NCBI RefSeq assembly: GCF_000009265.1
Contig: NC_008380.1
Span: forward strand, 1,865,501 to 1,929,500
DNA: 64,000 nucleotides
Direction: 5' to 3'
DNA from: Rhizobium johnstonii 3841
GTDB lineage: Bacteria; Pseudomonadota; Alphaproteobacteria; Rhizobiales; Rhizobiaceae
This document shows, piece after piece, positions 17,239-26,402 of this stretch. Position 1 is the stretch's first letter. Each line of letters opens with the position of its first letter. The notes below the pieces were generated by a model that made no database searches, was not told the origin of the DNA, and saw only the letters and a program-made list of their open reading frames with translations. A program made the translations under genes and the position numbers.

Positions 17239-17788
17239 GGCAAAATATGAGCCGCGGCTCAAGAAGGAATATGTCGAGCGCATCCGCAAGGCGTTGCAGG
17301 AGCAGTTCTCCTACGCCAACGAGATGATGATCCCGAAGCTCGACAAGATCGTGATCAACATGGGTGTCGGCGAAGCGACCGCTGACTCGAAGAAGCCGAC
17401 GGTAGCTGCCGCCGACCTCGCAGCGATCGCCGGCCAGAAGCCGGTCATCACCCGCGCACGCAACTCTATCGCAGGCTTCAAGGTCCGCGAACAGATGCCG
17501 ATCGGTGCGAAGGTCACCCTGCGCGGCGCCCGCATGTACGAGTTCATGGACCGTCTCGTGAACATCGCGCTCCCGCGCGTTCGCGACTTCCGCGGCCTGA
17601 ACCCGAAAAGCTTTGACGGCCGTGGCAACTTCGCCATGGGCATCAAGGAGCACATTGTGTTCCCTGAGATCAACTACGACAAGGTTGATCAGATGTGGGG
17701 CATGGACATCATCGTTTGCACGACGGCGACGACCGACGACGAAGCACGGGCTCTTCTGAAAGAGTTCAGCTTCCCGTTCCGTCAATAA
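17231..17788 (+). CDS. rplE: 50S ribosomal protein L5
   Basis: 5S rRNA-binding protein at the central protuberance, 185 aa. The [17 protein letters not shown] and [20 protein letters not shown] blocks are diagnostic. Its ATG lies inside the end of rplX. Confidence 0.97.
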   Translation: MAEAKYEPRLKKEYVERIRKALQEQFSYANEMMIPKLDKIVINMGVGEATADSKKPTVAAADLAAIAGQKPVITRARNSIAGFKVREQMPIGAKVTLRGARMYEFMDRLVNIALPRVRDFRGLNPKSFDGRGNFAMGIKEHIVFPEINYDKVDQMWGMDIIVCTTATTDDEARALLKEFSFPFRQ

Positions 17789-17820
17789 CCGTAACGACGA
17801 GCGTAGAAAAGGAACCTGAC

Positions 17821-18126
17821 ATGGCGAAGACAAGCGCAGTTGAAAAGAACAAGCGCCGCCGTACTACGGTCGCTAACCAGGCCGCTAAGCGGGCTGGGTT
17901 GAAGGCGATCATCATGAACCAGGCTCTTCCGATCGAAGAGCGGTTCAAGGCCTCGATCAAGCTGGCATCCCTGCCGCGTGATGGATCGAAGACCCGTATT
18001 CGCAACCGTTGCGAAGTTTCGGGGCGTCCGCGCGCATATTACCGCAAACTGCGCATGTCGCGTATTGCGCTGCGTGAACTCGGCAATCTCGGCAAGGTGC
18101 CGGGTATCGTCAAGTCGAGCTGGTAA
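17821..18126 (+). CDS. rpsN: 30S ribosomal protein S14, zinc-independent long form
   Basis: 30S head protein, 101 aa. The start at 17821 ([14 protein letters not shown]) follows AAAGGA; a longer frame upstream overlaps rplE and is rejected. The C-terminal [20 protein letters not shown] block has a single Cys and no CxxC pairs, so it is the zinc-free C- type. Confidence 0.97.
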   Translation: MAKTSAVEKNKRRRTTVANQAAKRAGLKAIIMNQALPIEERFKASIKLASLPRDGSKTRIRNRCEVSGRPRAYYRKLRMSRIALRELGNLGKVPGIVKSSW

Positions 18127-18138
18127 GGAGCAGGTTAC

Positions 18139-18537
18139 ATGACAATGACTGATCCGTTGGGCGATATGCTCACTCGCATCCGTAACGGCGCTTCCCGCCG
18201 CAAGTCGTCGGTCTCGACGCCTGCTTCGAAGCTCCGTGCACGTGTTCTCGATGTTCTGCAGTCCGAAGGCTACATCCGTGGCTACTCCGTTGTCGATTTC
18301 GGCAATGGCAAGTCGGAACTCAGCATCGAGCTGAAATATTATGAAGGCGCATCGGTGATCCGTGAGATCGGCCGTGTGTCCAAGCCGGGCCGCCGGGTTT
18401 ATGTCTCGGTCAAGTCCATTCCGCAGGTCGCGAACGGTCTCGGCATCACCATCCTTTCGACTCCGAAGGGTGTGATGGCCGATCACCAGGCTCGCGAACA
18501 GAACGTTGGTGGCGAGGTTCTTTGCTCGGTCTTCTAA
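18139..18537 (+). CDS. rpsH: 30S ribosomal protein S8
   Basis: Primary 16S central-domain protein, 132 aa; in E. coli it is the spc operon repressor. [13 protein letters not shown] at the start and [19 protein letters not shown] at the end identify it. ATG at 18139 follows AAGGAG; an in-frame ATG at 18145 is a possible alternative. Confidence 0.97.
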   Translation: MTMTDPLGDMLTRIRNGASRRKSSVSTPASKLRARVLDVLQSEGYIRGYSVVDFGNGKSELSIELKYYEGASVIREIGRVSKPGRRVYVSVKSIPQVANGLGITILSTPKGVMADHQAREQNVGGEVLCSVF

Positions 18538-18579
18538 GATCGGGCAGGGATCTCCATAGCGAACAGACAGGATTGAAAC

Positions 18580-19113
18580 ATGTCTCGTATCGGTAAAAAG
18601 CCCGTTCAGGTGCCTGCTGGGATCACGGCTACGGTCGATGGCCAGAAGGTGACTGCAAAGGGCCCGAAGGGCGAGCTGTTTTTCGTTGCTAACGACGAAA
18701 TCAGCCTCAAGCTTGAAAATAACGCCGTCGTCGTGACGCCGGTGAACCAGACCAAGGATGCGCGCTCAAAGTGGGGCATGTCCCGCACGATGATCGAAGG
18801 CATCTTCAAGGGCGTCAAGGACGGTTTCGAGCGCAAGCTTGAAATCAACGGCGTCGGTTACCGCGCCGCCATGCAGGGCAAGAACCTGCAGCTGGCCCTC
18901 GGTTTCAGCCATGACGTGATCTACGAGCCGCCGGTCGGTATCTCGATCGTTGTTCCGAAGCCGACGGAAATCGTCGTCAGCGGCATCAACAAGCAGCAGG
19001 TCGGTCAGGTTGCCGCCGAAATCCGCGAATATCGCGGTCCCGAGCCCTACAAGGGCAAGGGCGTCAAGTACGCTGACGAGCGGATCGTCCGCAAAGAAGG
19101 CAAGAAGAAGTAA
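18580..19113 (+). CDS. rplF: 50S ribosomal protein L6
   Basis: Stalk-base protein near the GTPase centre, 177 aa. [15 protein letters not shown] and the C-terminal [15 protein letters not shown] block are typical. It contains the two tandem RNA-binding folds of the family. Confidence 0.97.
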   Translation: MSRIGKKPVQVPAGITATVDGQKVTAKGPKGELFFVANDEISLKLENNAVVVTPVNQTKDARSKWGMSRTMIEGIFKGVKDGFERKLEINGVGYRAAMQGKNLQLALGFSHDVIYEPPVGISIVVPKPTEIVVSGINKQQVGQVAAEIREYRGPEPYKGKGVKYADERIVRKEGKKK

Positions 19114-19125
19114 GGATCACGCGAA

Positions 19126-19488
19126 ATGGCTAGCAGGAAAGAAGCACTTGCACGTCGTGCCAACCGCGTGCGCCGTCATCTCAAGTCGGTGGCCAATGGC
19201 CGTCCGCGCCTGTCGGTTCATCGCTCCTCGAAGAACATCTACGCCCAGGTCATCGATGATGTGGCCGGCAAGACGCTTGCGTCTGCCTCCACCCTCGAGA
19301 AGGATCTGCGCGGTTCTCTGAAGACCGGTGCCGATACCGCCGCCGCTACCGTTGTGGGCAAGCTCCTCGCAGAGCGCGCCTCCAAGGCCGGTGTTACGGA
19401 AGTCGTGTTCGACCGTGGCGCCTTCATCTATCACGGCCGCATCAAGGCTCTCGCCGAAGCGGCCCGCGAAGGCGGTCTCACCTTCTGA
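19126..19488 (+). CDS. rplR: 50S ribosomal protein L18
   Basis: 5S rRNA-binding protein, 120 aa, at the central protuberance with L5. [18 protein letters not shown] and the C-terminal [20 protein letters not shown] are characteristic. The spacer to rpsE holds two strong RNA structures. Confidence 0.97.
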   Translation: MASRKEALARRANRVRRHLKSVANGRPRLSVHRSSKNIYAQVIDDVAGKTLASASTLEKDLRGSLKTGADTAAATVVGKLLAERASKAGVTEVVFDRGAFIYHGRIKALAEAAREGGLTF

Positions 19489-19494
19489 TCAGTT

Positions 19495-19528
19495 TCCGGC
19501 CGGACGCCTCAAGCGCCGGCCGGATTTT
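19495..19528 (+). terminator. Terminator-like hairpin between rplR and rpsE
   Basis: TCCGGCCGG (19495-19503) and CCGGCCGGA (19516-19524) are perfect 9-bp arms, with CGC/GCG pairing inside the loop, followed by TTTT. It begins seven bases after the rplR stop, inside the spc group, so partial termination is the plausible reading. Confidence 0.6.
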
Positions 19529-19532
19529 CGCC

Positions 19533-19573
19533 GGACCGCAGGCACTCTCCGAAAGGGGAGGCTGATGCGGTCC
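19533..19573 (+). other. Nested two-tier hairpin upstream of rpsE
   Basis: Outer arms GGACCGCA (19533-19540) and TGCGGTCC (19566-19573) enclose CTCTCC-GAAA-GGGGAG (19545-19560), a stem closed by a GAAA tetraloop. It lies 46 bases before rpsE and is a candidate leader structure. No known ribosomal-protein binding motif was recognised. Confidence 0.5.
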
Positions 19574-19619
19574 ACATTTGTTTGCCGATTGCACCCGGAA
19601 AAGAAAAAGGAAGAGGACA

Positions 19620-20189
19620 ATGGCACAGGAAAGAAGGCCGCAGCGGGACGACCGCCAGAGCCGTGAAGAGCGCGATAGCGAATTCGTCGACAAGCTTGTC
19701 GCGATCAACCGCGTCGCCAAGGTCGTCAAGGGCGGCCGTCGTTTCGGTTTCGCAGCACTCGTCGTCGTCGGCGACCAGAAGGGCCGCGTCGGCTTCGGCC
19801 ATGGCAAGGCACGTGAAGTGCCGGAAGCCATCCGCAAGGCAACCGAAGCCGCCAAGCGCGAACTGATCTTCGTACCGCTGCGTGACGGCCGTACGCTGCA
19901 TCACGACGTTCATGGCCGTCATGGCGCCGGCAAGGTTCTGCTGCGCTCGGCCAAGGTCGGTACCGGCATCATCGCCGGCGGCCCGATGCGCGCCGTATTC
20001 GAAACACTCGGCATGCACGACGTCGTCGCCAAGTCGACCGGTTCGTCGAACCCCTACAACATGGTTCGCGCCACCTTCGACGCTCTGAAGCACCAGGTTC
20101 ACCCGAAGGACATCGCAGCTCAGCGCGGCATCAAGTATGCAACGCTGCAGGCTCGTCGTAGCGCCTCCGGCAACGCCTCTGAAGAATAA
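19620..20189 (+). CDS. rpsE: 30S ribosomal protein S5
   Basis: Decoding-fidelity protein with an S5 N-terminal RNA-binding domain, 189 aa. The start [14 protein letters not shown] at 19620 follows AAGAGGA; an upstream extension to 19578 is rejected. The loop [16 protein letters not shown], where spectinomycin-resistance changes occur, looks normal. Confidence 0.97.
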   Translation: MAQERRPQRDDRQSREERDSEFVDKLVAINRVAKVVKGGRRFGFAALVVVGDQKGRVGFGHGKAREVPEAIRKATEAAKRELIFVPLRDGRTLHHDVHGRHGAGKVLLRSAKVGTGIIAGGPMRAVFETLGMHDVVAKSTGSSNPYNMVRATFDALKHQVHPKDIAAQRGIKYATLQARRSASGNASEE

Positions 20190-20203
20190 GAGGAGTTTGA
20201 CAG

Positions 20204-20413
20204 ATGGCCAAGGCTACCAAGAAGGCTGAAGCGAAGACTGTCACGATCGAACAGATCGGCAGCCCGATTCGCCGTCCGGATGTCCAGCAGCGCACGCTGA
20301 TCGGTCTCGGACTGAACAAGATGCACCGTCGCCGCACGCTGGAGGATACCCCTTCCGTTCGTGGCATGATCCGTGCTGTCCAGCATCTCGTTCGCGTCGT
20401 CGACGAGAAGTGA
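20204..20413 (+). CDS. rpmD: 50S ribosomal protein L30
   Basis: Small 50S protein, 69 aa. The [20 protein letters not shown] and [19 protein letters not shown] blocks are typical. GAGGAG precedes the ATG. It sits between rpsE and rplO as in most spc operons. Confidence 0.96.
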   Translation: MAKATKKAEAKTVTIEQIGSPIRRPDVQQRTLIGLGLNKMHRRRTLEDTPSVRGMIRAVQHLVRVVDEK

Positions 20414-20429
20414 GACGGAGGAAACGCTC

Positions 20430-20906
20430 ATGAAACTCAATGAAATTAAAGACAACGAAGGCTCGACCCACAGCCGCAAGCGCCTCGGCCGCGGTATCGG
20501 CTCGGGTTCTGGCAAGACTGGCGGTCGCGGCGTGAAGGGTCAGAAGTCCCGTTCGGGCGTCGCCATCAACGGCTTCGAGGGCGGCCAGATGCCGATCTAT
20601 CGTCGCCTGCCGAAGCGCGGCTTCAACAACATTTTCGCTTCCGATTTTGTTGTCGTGTCGCTGGCCCGCATCCAGACGGCGATCGACGCCGGCAAGCTCG
20701 ATGCCAAGACGACCGTTGACGCAGCGGCCCTCAAGGCTGCTGGTGTCATCCGCCGCGTCAAGGATGGCGTTCGCGTTCTCGCCGACGGCGAGATCAAGGC
20801 CAAGATCACCATCGTCGTTGCAGGCGCCTCCAAGCCTGCCGTCGAGAAGATCGAAAAGGCCGGCGGCACCGTGACGCTGCTTTCGGCTCCTGCTGCAGCC
20901 GAATAA
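20430..20906 (+). CDS. rplO: 50S ribosomal protein L15
   Basis: Late-assembly 50S protein, 158 aa. It starts at [18 protein letters not shown]; a longer frame from 20373 overlaps rpmD and is rejected. The Gly-rich [20 protein letters not shown] tail and the [17 protein letters not shown] block are standard. Confidence 0.97.
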   Translation: MKLNEIKDNEGSTHSRKRLGRGIGSGSGKTGGRGVKGQKSRSGVAINGFEGGQMPIYRRLPKRGFNNIFASDFVVVSLARIQTAIDAGKLDAKTTVDAAALKAAGVIRRVKDGVRVLADGEIKAKITIVVAGASKPAVEKIEKAGGTVTLLSAPAAAE

Positions 20907-20920
20907 TAATCTGATGATAT

Positions 20921-20952
20921 ATCGCCCGGGGTGCTTCACACCGGGCGATTTT
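20921..20952 (+). terminator. Terminator-like hairpin between rplO and secY
   Basis: ATCGCCCGGGGTG (20921-20933) pairs with CACACCGGGCGAT (20937-20949) with one mismatch and ends in TTTT. The remaining 188 bases to secY could hold a secY promoter; none is clear by eye. Confidence 0.65.
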
Positions 20953-21140
20953 GCTCCCATATGTGGGCCTCACAAAAACTTGGCTGGCGCGCCCGCGTCA
21001 TGCCGGTAAGACTCGAAAACAAGGGTGAGGCATGGGGTTGCGTCGCAATCCGTCCTAAGCCCGGTTTTGAATAATTTCATACTGATTCCGGGTCCGGTCT
21101 GTCCCCCAGAGACGCCGGAATTGGTAGCGCGGAGAAACGC

Positions 21141-22481
21141 ATGGCTTCTGCAGCGGAACAATTGGCATCCAACCTCAATTTTTCGACCTTCGCCAAAGCC
21201 GAGGATTTGAAGAAGCGCTTGTGGTTCACACTGGCAGCTCTCCTCGTCTACCGACTCGGCACGCATATTCCGCTTCCAGGCCTCAATCCCGAAGCCTATG
21301 CCCAGGCTTTCCGCGGCCAGGCAGGCGGCATTCTCGGCCTTTTCAACATGTTTTCGGGCGGCGCCGTTGAGCGTATGGCGATCTTCGCGCTCGGCATCAT
21401 GCCCTATATCTCCGCCTCGATCATCGTGCAGCTGATGACTTCGGTCGTGCCGGCGCTCGAAAACCTCAAGAAGGAAGGTGAGCAGGGCCGTAAGATCATC
21501 AACCAGTATACCCGCTACGGTACCGTTATCCTCGGTGCGCTCCAGGCCTATGGCATTGCCGCCGGCCTTGAAAGCGGCCAGGGCTTGGTCGTCGACCCGG
21601 GCTGGTTCTTCCGCGTCTCCACCGTTCTGACGCTGCTCGGCGGCACGATGTTCCTGATGTGGCTGGGCGAGCAGATCACCTCGCGCGGCATTGGCAACGG
21701 CATCTCGCTGATCATCTTCGCCGGCATCGCCGCTGGCCTTCCCACAGCTCTTGCCGGCACGCTCGAACTCGGCCGCACAGGCGCGCTGTCGACCCCGCTG
21801 ATCCTGCTGGTGATCATCGTCGCGATCGCCGTCATCGCCATCATCGTCTTCGTCGAGCGCGCCCAGCGCCGGCTGCTGATCCAGTATCCGAAGCGCCAGG
21901 TCGGCAACCGGATGTTCCAGGGCGATACGTCCCACCTGCCGTTGAAACTCAATACATCAGGTGTCATTCCGGCAATCTTCGCATCGTCGCTGCTGCTTCT
22001 GCCGGCAACGATTGCGGGTTTCGCCAGCACCACGGCAATGCCCTCCTGGGCGACATCGATCGTCGCGGCCCTCGGTCATGGCCAGCCACTCTATATGGTG
22101 CTCTATGCGGCGCTGATCGCCTTCTTCGCCTTCTTCTATACGGCCATCGTTTTCAATCCGAAGGACACGGCTGATAATCTGAAGAAGCATGGCGGCTTCA
22201 TTCCCGGCATCCGTCCGGGCGACCGCACCGCCGAATATATCGACTACGTGCTGACCCGAATCACGGTGATCGGCGCGCTCTATCTCGTCTTCGTCTGCAT
22301 CCTTCCGGAGATATTGGTGTCGCAAACCGGCATTCCATTAGCCCTTGGTGGGACTTCGCTTTTGATCGTGGTTAGCGTAACTCTTGATACGGTTGCACAG
22401 ATCCAGGGTCACCTGATCGCGCAGCAATACGAAGGCCTGATCAAGAAATCGAAGTTGCGTGGAGGAAAGAGGGGGCGATGA
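21141..22481 (+). CDS. secY: Protein translocase channel subunit SecY
   Basis: Ten-helix inner-membrane channel of the Sec translocon, 446 aa, usual length. The start follows GGAGAAACGC. Hydrophobic segments begin at [20 protein letters not shown], and the plug and helix-2 region [19 protein letters not shown] is clear. The cytosolic loop with [17 protein letters not shown] and the C-terminal KLRGGKRGR are present. It overlaps adk by four bases (ATGA). Confidence 0.98.
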   Translation: MASAAEQLASNLNFSTFAKAEDLKKRLWFTLAALLVYRLGTHIPLPGLNPEAYAQAFRGQAGGILGLFNMFSGGAVERMAIFALGIMPYISASIIVQLMTSVVPALENLKKEGEQGRKIINQYTRYGTVILGALQAYGIAAGLESGQGLVVDPGWFFRVSTVLTLLGGTMFLMWLGEQITSRGIGNGISLIIFAGIAAGLPTALAGTLELGRTGALSTPLILLVIIVAIAVIAIIVFVERAQRRLLIQYPKRQVGNRMFQGDTSHLPLKLNTSGVIPAIFASSLLLLPATIAGFASTTAMPSWATSIVAALGHGQPLYMVLYAALIAFFAFFYTAIVFNPKDTADNLKKHGGFIPGIRPGDRTAEYIDYVLTRITVIGALYLVFVCILPEILVSQTGIPLALGGTSLLIVVSVTLDTVAQIQGHLIAQQYEGLIKKSKLRGGKRGR

Positions 22482-23128
22482 GACTTATCCTTTTGGGGCC
22501 GCCGGGCGCGGGTAAGGGAACCCAGGCCCAGCGGATCGTGGAAAAGCACGGCATTCCGCAGCTTTCCACGGGGGACATGCTGCGTGCAGCGGTTAACGCC
22601 GGCACCGATGTCGGCAAGCGCGCGAAGGCGGTCATGGACGCCGGCAAGCTCGTCTCGGATGAGATCGTTATCGCCATCGTTTCCGAGCGTATCGATCAAC
22701 CCGATTGCGCCAACGGCTTCATCCTCGACGGCTTCCCCAGGACGCTCGTCCAGGCGGACGCCACCGAGGCGATGCTGAAGGCAAAGGGTCTCGACCTTTC
22801 GGTCGTCATCGAATTCCGTGTCAATGACGACGAGTTGGTTCGTCGCGTTGCCGGTCGCTACTCCTGTGCACAGTGCGGCAGCGTCTATCACGATACAGAT
22901 AAGGTTCCGGCTGCTGAGGGCGTGTGCGACAAGTGCGGTTCGACGCACTTCAAGCGCCGTCCTGATGACACCCCGGAGACCATGACGGCTCGGCTGCAGG
23001 TCTACTACAAGGAGACCTCGCCGCTGATCGGCTATTACCACGCCAAGGGCAAGCTCAAGTCCGTGGACGGCATGGCAGAAATCGATCAGGTGACGGCCGA
23101 GGTCGAAAGCATTCTTTCCAAGCTTTAA
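22478..23128 (+). CDS. adk: Adenylate kinase, long-lid zinc form
   Basis: Interconverts ATP+AMP and 2 ADP, 216 aa. The P-loop [10 protein letters not shown] is at residues 7-16, the AMP-binding DGFPRT at 84-89, and the lid carries Cys130, Cys133, Cys150 and Cys153, a four-cysteine zinc site. Its start overlaps secY. secY-adk linkage is common in alphaproteobacteria and other phyla. Confidence 0.98.
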   Translation: MRLILLGPPGAGKGTQAQRIVEKHGIPQLSTGDMLRAAVNAGTDVGKRAKAVMDAGKLVSDEIVIAIVSERIDQPDCANGFILDGFPRTLVQADATEAMLKAKGLDLSVVIEFRVNDDELVRRVAGRYSCAQCGSVYHDTDKVPAAEGVCDKCGSTHFKRRPDDTPETMTARLQVYYKETSPLIGYYHAKGKLKSVDGMAEIDQVTAEVESILSKL

Positions 23129-23350
23129 GGCTTTGAAAATAAACTTGGCGGAACGGTTGCTTTTCAGCAGTGATTCCGCTAAACACCGCGCCAACTCGCG
23201 ACATTCCATGCGATCGGCGCGGATTTCCCAGGGAAGTCCGGGTGCGGTCGTTTTGACATGTTACGGACGTAAATCTGAACGGGCGGTTCTCAAGAGCCGC
23301 ATAACGAAGCCCACTTGCCGGATGGCAACTGGAATGCAAGGAGAACAGGC

Positions 23351-23719
23351 GTGGCACGTATCGCTGGCGTCAACATCCCGACTGCGAAGCGCGTTGTTAT
23401 TGCGCTGACCTACATTCACGGGATCGGTCCGAAATTCGCACAGGAAATCGTCGCAAAGGTCGGTATCCCGGCTGAGCGTCGTGTGCATCAGCTGACGGAC
23501 GCAGAAGTCCTTCAGATCCGCGAAGCCATCGACCGCGACTATCAGGTCGAAGGCGATCTTCGTCGCGATACCGCGATGAACATCAAGCGCCTGATGGACC
23601 TCGGCTGCTACCGCGGCCTGCGTCATCGCCGCGGCCTTCCGGTCCGCGGTCAGCGCACGCACACCAATGCCCGCACCCGCAAGGGCCCGGCAAAGGCAAT
23701 CGCTGGCAAGAAGAAGTAA
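23351..23719 (+). CDS. rpsM: 30S ribosomal protein S13
   Basis: 30S head protein that contacts P-site tRNA and forms intersubunit bridges, 122 aa. A GTG start at 23351 ([20 protein letters not shown]) follows AAGGAG at normal spacing; the ATG frame from 23315 includes the ribosome site and is rejected. The tail [15 protein letters not shown] is intact. rpmJ, often just upstream, is absent. Confidence 0.97.
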
Positions 23720-23740
23720 TTTCCGGGAAACCGGGGTGGG

Positions 23741-23769
23741 GAGGCTGGCGGTCTGCGCCGGCCTCTTTT
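23741..23769 (+). terminator. Terminator-like hairpin between rpsM and rpsK
   Basis: GAGGCTGGCG (23741-23750) pairs with CGCCGGCCTC (23756-23765), one wobble, followed by TTTT. It lies 22 bases after rpsM, within what is usually a continuous alpha operon. Confidence 0.65.
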
Positions 23770-23852
23770 GAGTTTGGAGCGGGACCATATAGGCGCCGTT
23801 CCGGTGTAGCCGCTGGCATTACGGCGGTGAAGAGATCAACGAAAGGAATACC

Positions 23853-24242
23853 ATGGCTAAGGAAGCCGTCCGCGTTCGCCGTCGCGAGCGCAAGAACATC
23901 TCGTCGGGTGTCGCTCACGTCAACTCGACCTTCAACAACACGATGATCACCATCACCGATGCGCAGGGCAATGCGATCGCCTGGTCGTCGGCTGGCGCCA
24001 AGGGCTTCAAGGGCTCGCGCAAGTCGACCCCGTTCGCTGCCCAGATCGCTGCCGAAGACTGCGCCAAGAAGGCCCAGGAGCACGGCATGAAGTCGCTGGA
24101 AGTCGAAGTCTGCGGTCCGGGTTCGGGTCGTGAATCGGCTTTGCGCGCGCTCCAGGCTGCAGGTTTCATGATCACGTCCATCCGCGACGTGACCCCGATC
24201 CCGCACAATGGCTGCCGTCCGCGCAAGAAGCGCCGCGTCTGA
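23853..24242 (+). CDS. rpsK: 30S ribosomal protein S11
   Basis: 30S platform protein near the Shine-Dalgarno helix, 129 aa. [20 protein letters not shown] and the C-terminal [18 protein letters not shown] are diagnostic. rpsD, which follows rpsK in enterobacteria, is missing here. Confidence 0.98.
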   Translation: MAKEAVRVRRRERKNISSGVAHVNSTFNNTMITITDAQGNAIAWSSAGAKGFKGSRKSTPFAAQIAAEDCAKKAQEHGMKSLEVEVCGPGSGRESALRALQAAGFMITSIRDVTPIPHNGCRPRKKRRV

Positions 24243-24255
24243 TCATCGCTCTCGT

Positions 24256-24289
24256 CACCGGTGAGCGCCTGCGCGCTCCCGGTGGTTTT
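24256..24289 (+). terminator. Terminator-like hairpin between rpsK and rpoA
   Basis: CACCGGTGAGCGC (24256-24268) pairs with GCGCTCCCGGTG (24273-24284), leaving one bulged T, around CTGC. GTTTTC follows. It starts 14 bases after rpsK. Confidence 0.6.
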
Positions 24290-24297
24290 CAAGCTCG

Positions 24298-24322
24298 GTT
24301 GCCACGATTGGATGGTGGCAAC
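24298..24322 (+). other. Hairpin just upstream of the rpoA ribosome site
   Basis: GTTGCCAC (24298-24305) and GTGGCAAC (24315-24322) are perfect arms around a 9-base loop, ending about 17 bases before the rpoA ATG. It could modulate rpoA translation, or shield RNA processed at the preceding hairpin. Confidence 0.5.
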
Positions 24323-24339
24323 GAACGGAAGGCAAACTC

Positions 24340-25350
24340 ATGATTCAGAAGAACTGGCAGGAATTGATCAAGCCGAACAAGGTGGAGTTCTCTTCGAGCT
24401 CGCGCACCAGGGCGACGCTTGTTGCCGAACCGCTGGAGCGCGGCTTCGGCCTCACCCTCGGCAACGCGCTTCGCCGCGTTCTGCTCTCCTCGCTGCGCGG
24501 TGCTGCCGTCACGGCGGTGCAGATCGATGGCGTGCTGCATGAATTCTCCTCGATTCCGGGCGTCCGCGAAGACGTCACGGATATCGTGCTCAACATCAAG
24601 GAAATCGCCATCAAGATGGATGGCGACGATGCAAAGCGCATGGTCGTGCGTAAGCAGGGTCCGGGCGTTGTCACGGCTGGCGACATTCAGACGGTCGGCG
24701 ATATCGAAATCCTCAACCCCGAGCATGTCATCTGCACGCTCGACGAGGGTGCCGAGATCCGCATGGAATTCACCGTCAATAACGGCAAGGGCTACGTTCC
24801 GGCCGAACGCAATCGTGCGGAAGATGCTCCGATCGGTCTCATCCCGGTCGACAGCCTCTATTCGCCGGTCAAGAAGGTGTCCTACAAGGTTGAAAATACC
24901 CGCGAAGGACAGGTTCTCGACTACGACAAGCTGAACATGACCATCGAAACCGATGGCTCGATCACCGGTGAAGACGCCGTCGCTTTTGCGGCGCGCATCC
25001 TCCAGGATCAGCTTGGCGTCTTCGTCAACTTCGACGAGCCGCAGAAGGAAACCGAAGAGGAAGCAGTCACCGAACTCGCTTTCAACCCGGCTCTCCTGAA
25101 GAAGGTGGACGAACTCGAACTGTCGGTCCGTTCGGCAAACTGCTTGAAGAACGACAACATCGTCTACATCGGCGACCTCATTCAGAAGACCGAAGCAGAA
25201 ATGCTCCGCACACCGAATTTTGGTCGCAAGTCGCTGAACGAAATCAAGGAAGTTCTCGCTTCCATGGGCCTGCACCTCGGCATGGAAGTGCCGGCATGGC
25301 CGCCCGAGAACATCGAAGATCTCGCCAAGCGTTACGAAGATCAATACTGA
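24340..25350 (+). CDS. rpoA: RNA polymerase alpha subunit
   Basis: Assembly and regulator-contact subunit of RNA polymerase, 336 aa. The N-terminal dimerisation domain includes [20 protein letters not shown]. After an acidic linker near residue 240, the C-terminal domain has [20 protein letters not shown] and [14 protein letters not shown], which bind UP elements and activators. It stands between rpsK and rplQ as usual. Confidence 0.98.
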   Translation: MIQKNWQELIKPNKVEFSSSSRTRATLVAEPLERGFGLTLGNALRRVLLSSLRGAAVTAVQIDGVLHEFSSIPGVREDVTDIVLNIKEIAIKMDGDDAKRMVVRKQGPGVVTAGDIQTVGDIEILNPEHVICTLDEGAEIRMEFTVNNGKGYVPAERNRAEDAPIGLIPVDSLYSPVKKVSYKVENTREGQVLDYDKLNMTIETDGSITGEDAVAFAARILQDQLGVFVNFDEPQKETEEEAVTELAFNPALLKKVDELELSVRSANCLKNDNIVYIGDLIQKTEAEMLRTPNFGRKSLNEIKEVLASMGLHLGMEVPAWPPENIEDLAKRYEDQY

Positions 25351-25357
25351 GAAAACA

Positions 25358-25383
25358 AAAGGCAGGCTCTTTCGGCTGCCTTT
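25358..25383 (+). terminator. Short terminator-like hairpin after rpoA
   Basis: AAAGGCAG (25358-25365) and CTGCCTTT (25376-25383) are perfect arms around a 10-base loop, with an A-rich lead and only three T at the end. A second small stem GCAGGC/GCCTGC follows at about 25396-25411. It may attenuate rplQ expression. Confidence 0.5.
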
Positions 25384-25473
25384 CCCCGTCAAACAGCAGG
25401 CCGATCGCCTGCATGTGCCAGGAAACGGCAGGCCCACTTAGCGTAAGGGCACCTGCATTAAAGGAGAATAGCA

Positions 25474-25896
25474 ATGCGCCATGGTAAAGCCGGCCGCAAG
25501 CTGAATAGAACTGCAAGCCACCGCAAGGCGATGTTCGCCAACATGGCGGCTTCGCTGATTACCCACGAGCAGATCGTCACGACCCTGCCGAAGGCCAAGG
25601 AAATCCGTCCGATCGTCGAGAAACTCGTCACGCTCGGCAAGCGCGGCGACCTGCATGCTCGCCGTCAGGCGATCTCGCAGATCCGCGATGCCGCTGTCGT
25701 CTCGAAGCTGTTCGATACGATCGCGACGCGCTACGCCACCCGCAACGGCGGCTACCTGCGCATCATGAAGGCCGGCTTCCGCCAGGGCGACAATGCCGCC
25801 ATGGCCGTGATCGAATTTGTGGACCGCGATGCCTATGCCAAGGGCGCTGCCGACAAGGCTCGCGTCGCTGCTGAAGAGCAGGCCGTCGCCGCTTAA
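25474..25896 (+). CDS. rplQ: 50S ribosomal protein L17
   Basis: 50S tunnel-exit protein, 140 aa. [20 protein letters not shown] and the LARRQ-type helix [12 protein letters not shown] are characteristic. AAAGGAG precedes the ATG. It is the last gene of the ribosomal block and is followed by a strong terminator. Confidence 0.97.
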   Translation: MRHGKAGRKLNRTASHRKAMFANMAASLITHEQIVTTLPKAKEIRPIVEKLVTLGKRGDLHARRQAISQIRDAAVVSKLFDTIATRYATRNGGYLRIMKAGFRQGDNAAMAVIEFVDRDAYAKGAADKARVAAEEQAVAA

Positions 25897-25918
25897 TCTT
25901 CCGCTCCGGCGGAAACAG

Positions 25919-25950
25919 AACAGCCGGGCTGCAAAGCCCGGCTGTTTTTG
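25919..25950 (+). terminator. Strong intrinsic terminator of the alpha operon
   Basis: AACAGCCGGGCT (25919-25930) and AGCCCGGCTGTT (25935-25946) are perfect 12-bp arms around GCAA, running into a T-run. This marks the end of the information-processing block. Confidence 0.92.
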
Positions 25951-25961
25951 TTTCTGATGTA

Positions 25962-26399
25962 GTGAGGGGACCGGCTCCATTGCGCAAAATCATTCGGACT
26001 CGCTCTCCGCAGTTTCTTCGACTGGCCGCGCTGTTTCTTGTTATCGTTCTCGGGCTGGTGCTCCGCACGTTTGGCTATGCGGCCGATCTGCCTTTCATTG
26101 TCGTCAAATATGATGGATCGGCACTCTGGGGAGCAATGGTCTATCTGCTCGTGGCGCTCATTGCGGCAAGGTCACGGCCGGTAGCAATTGCTGTCACAGC
26201 GCTGTTCATAGCGATCTCGGTGGAAATGTTCCGGCTCTATCACACGCCCTGGCTTGATGCGTTTCGGCTGACTACGGCAGGCGCCCTGCTGCTTGGCCGG
26301 GTCTTTTCGCTTTGGAACATGCTGGCTTATGCAATCGGCATAGGTGCGGCCTGCGCCTTCGATCCGGCACGCCGGACTGCGTTGCGTCCTCGCCGCTAA
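25962..26399 (+). CDS. DUF2809 family membrane protein
   Basis: Predicted inner-membrane protein of unknown function, up to 145 aa. Four hydrophobic segments follow a basic N-terminus. Family-like features are LPFIVVKYDGSALWGAMVYL and, later, SVEMFRLYHTPWLDAFRLT with a terminal LLGRVFSLWNMLAYAIG helix. The start is uncertain: GTG at 25962 has no ribosome site, while TTG at 25980 lies ten bases after GAGGGG. It is separated from rplQ by a terminator and is tail-to-tail with msrQ. Confidence 0.75.
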   Translation: MRGPAPLRKIIRTRSPQFLRLAALFLVIVLGLVLRTFGYAADLPFIVVKYDGSALWGAMVYLLVALIAARSRPVAIAVTALFIAISVEMFRLYHTPWLDAFRLTTAGALLLGRVFSLWNMLAYAIGIGAACAFDPARRTALRPRR

Positions 26400-26402
26400 A
26401 CC

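Noticed and set aside
23250..23285. TTGACA-like promoter upstream of rpsM
   Set aside because: TTGACA is present but no acceptable -10 hexamer occurs at 16-18 bases.
25396..25411. Second stem after rpoA as an independent terminator
   Set aside because: Six-bp arms without a T-run; mentioned only with the preceding hairpin.
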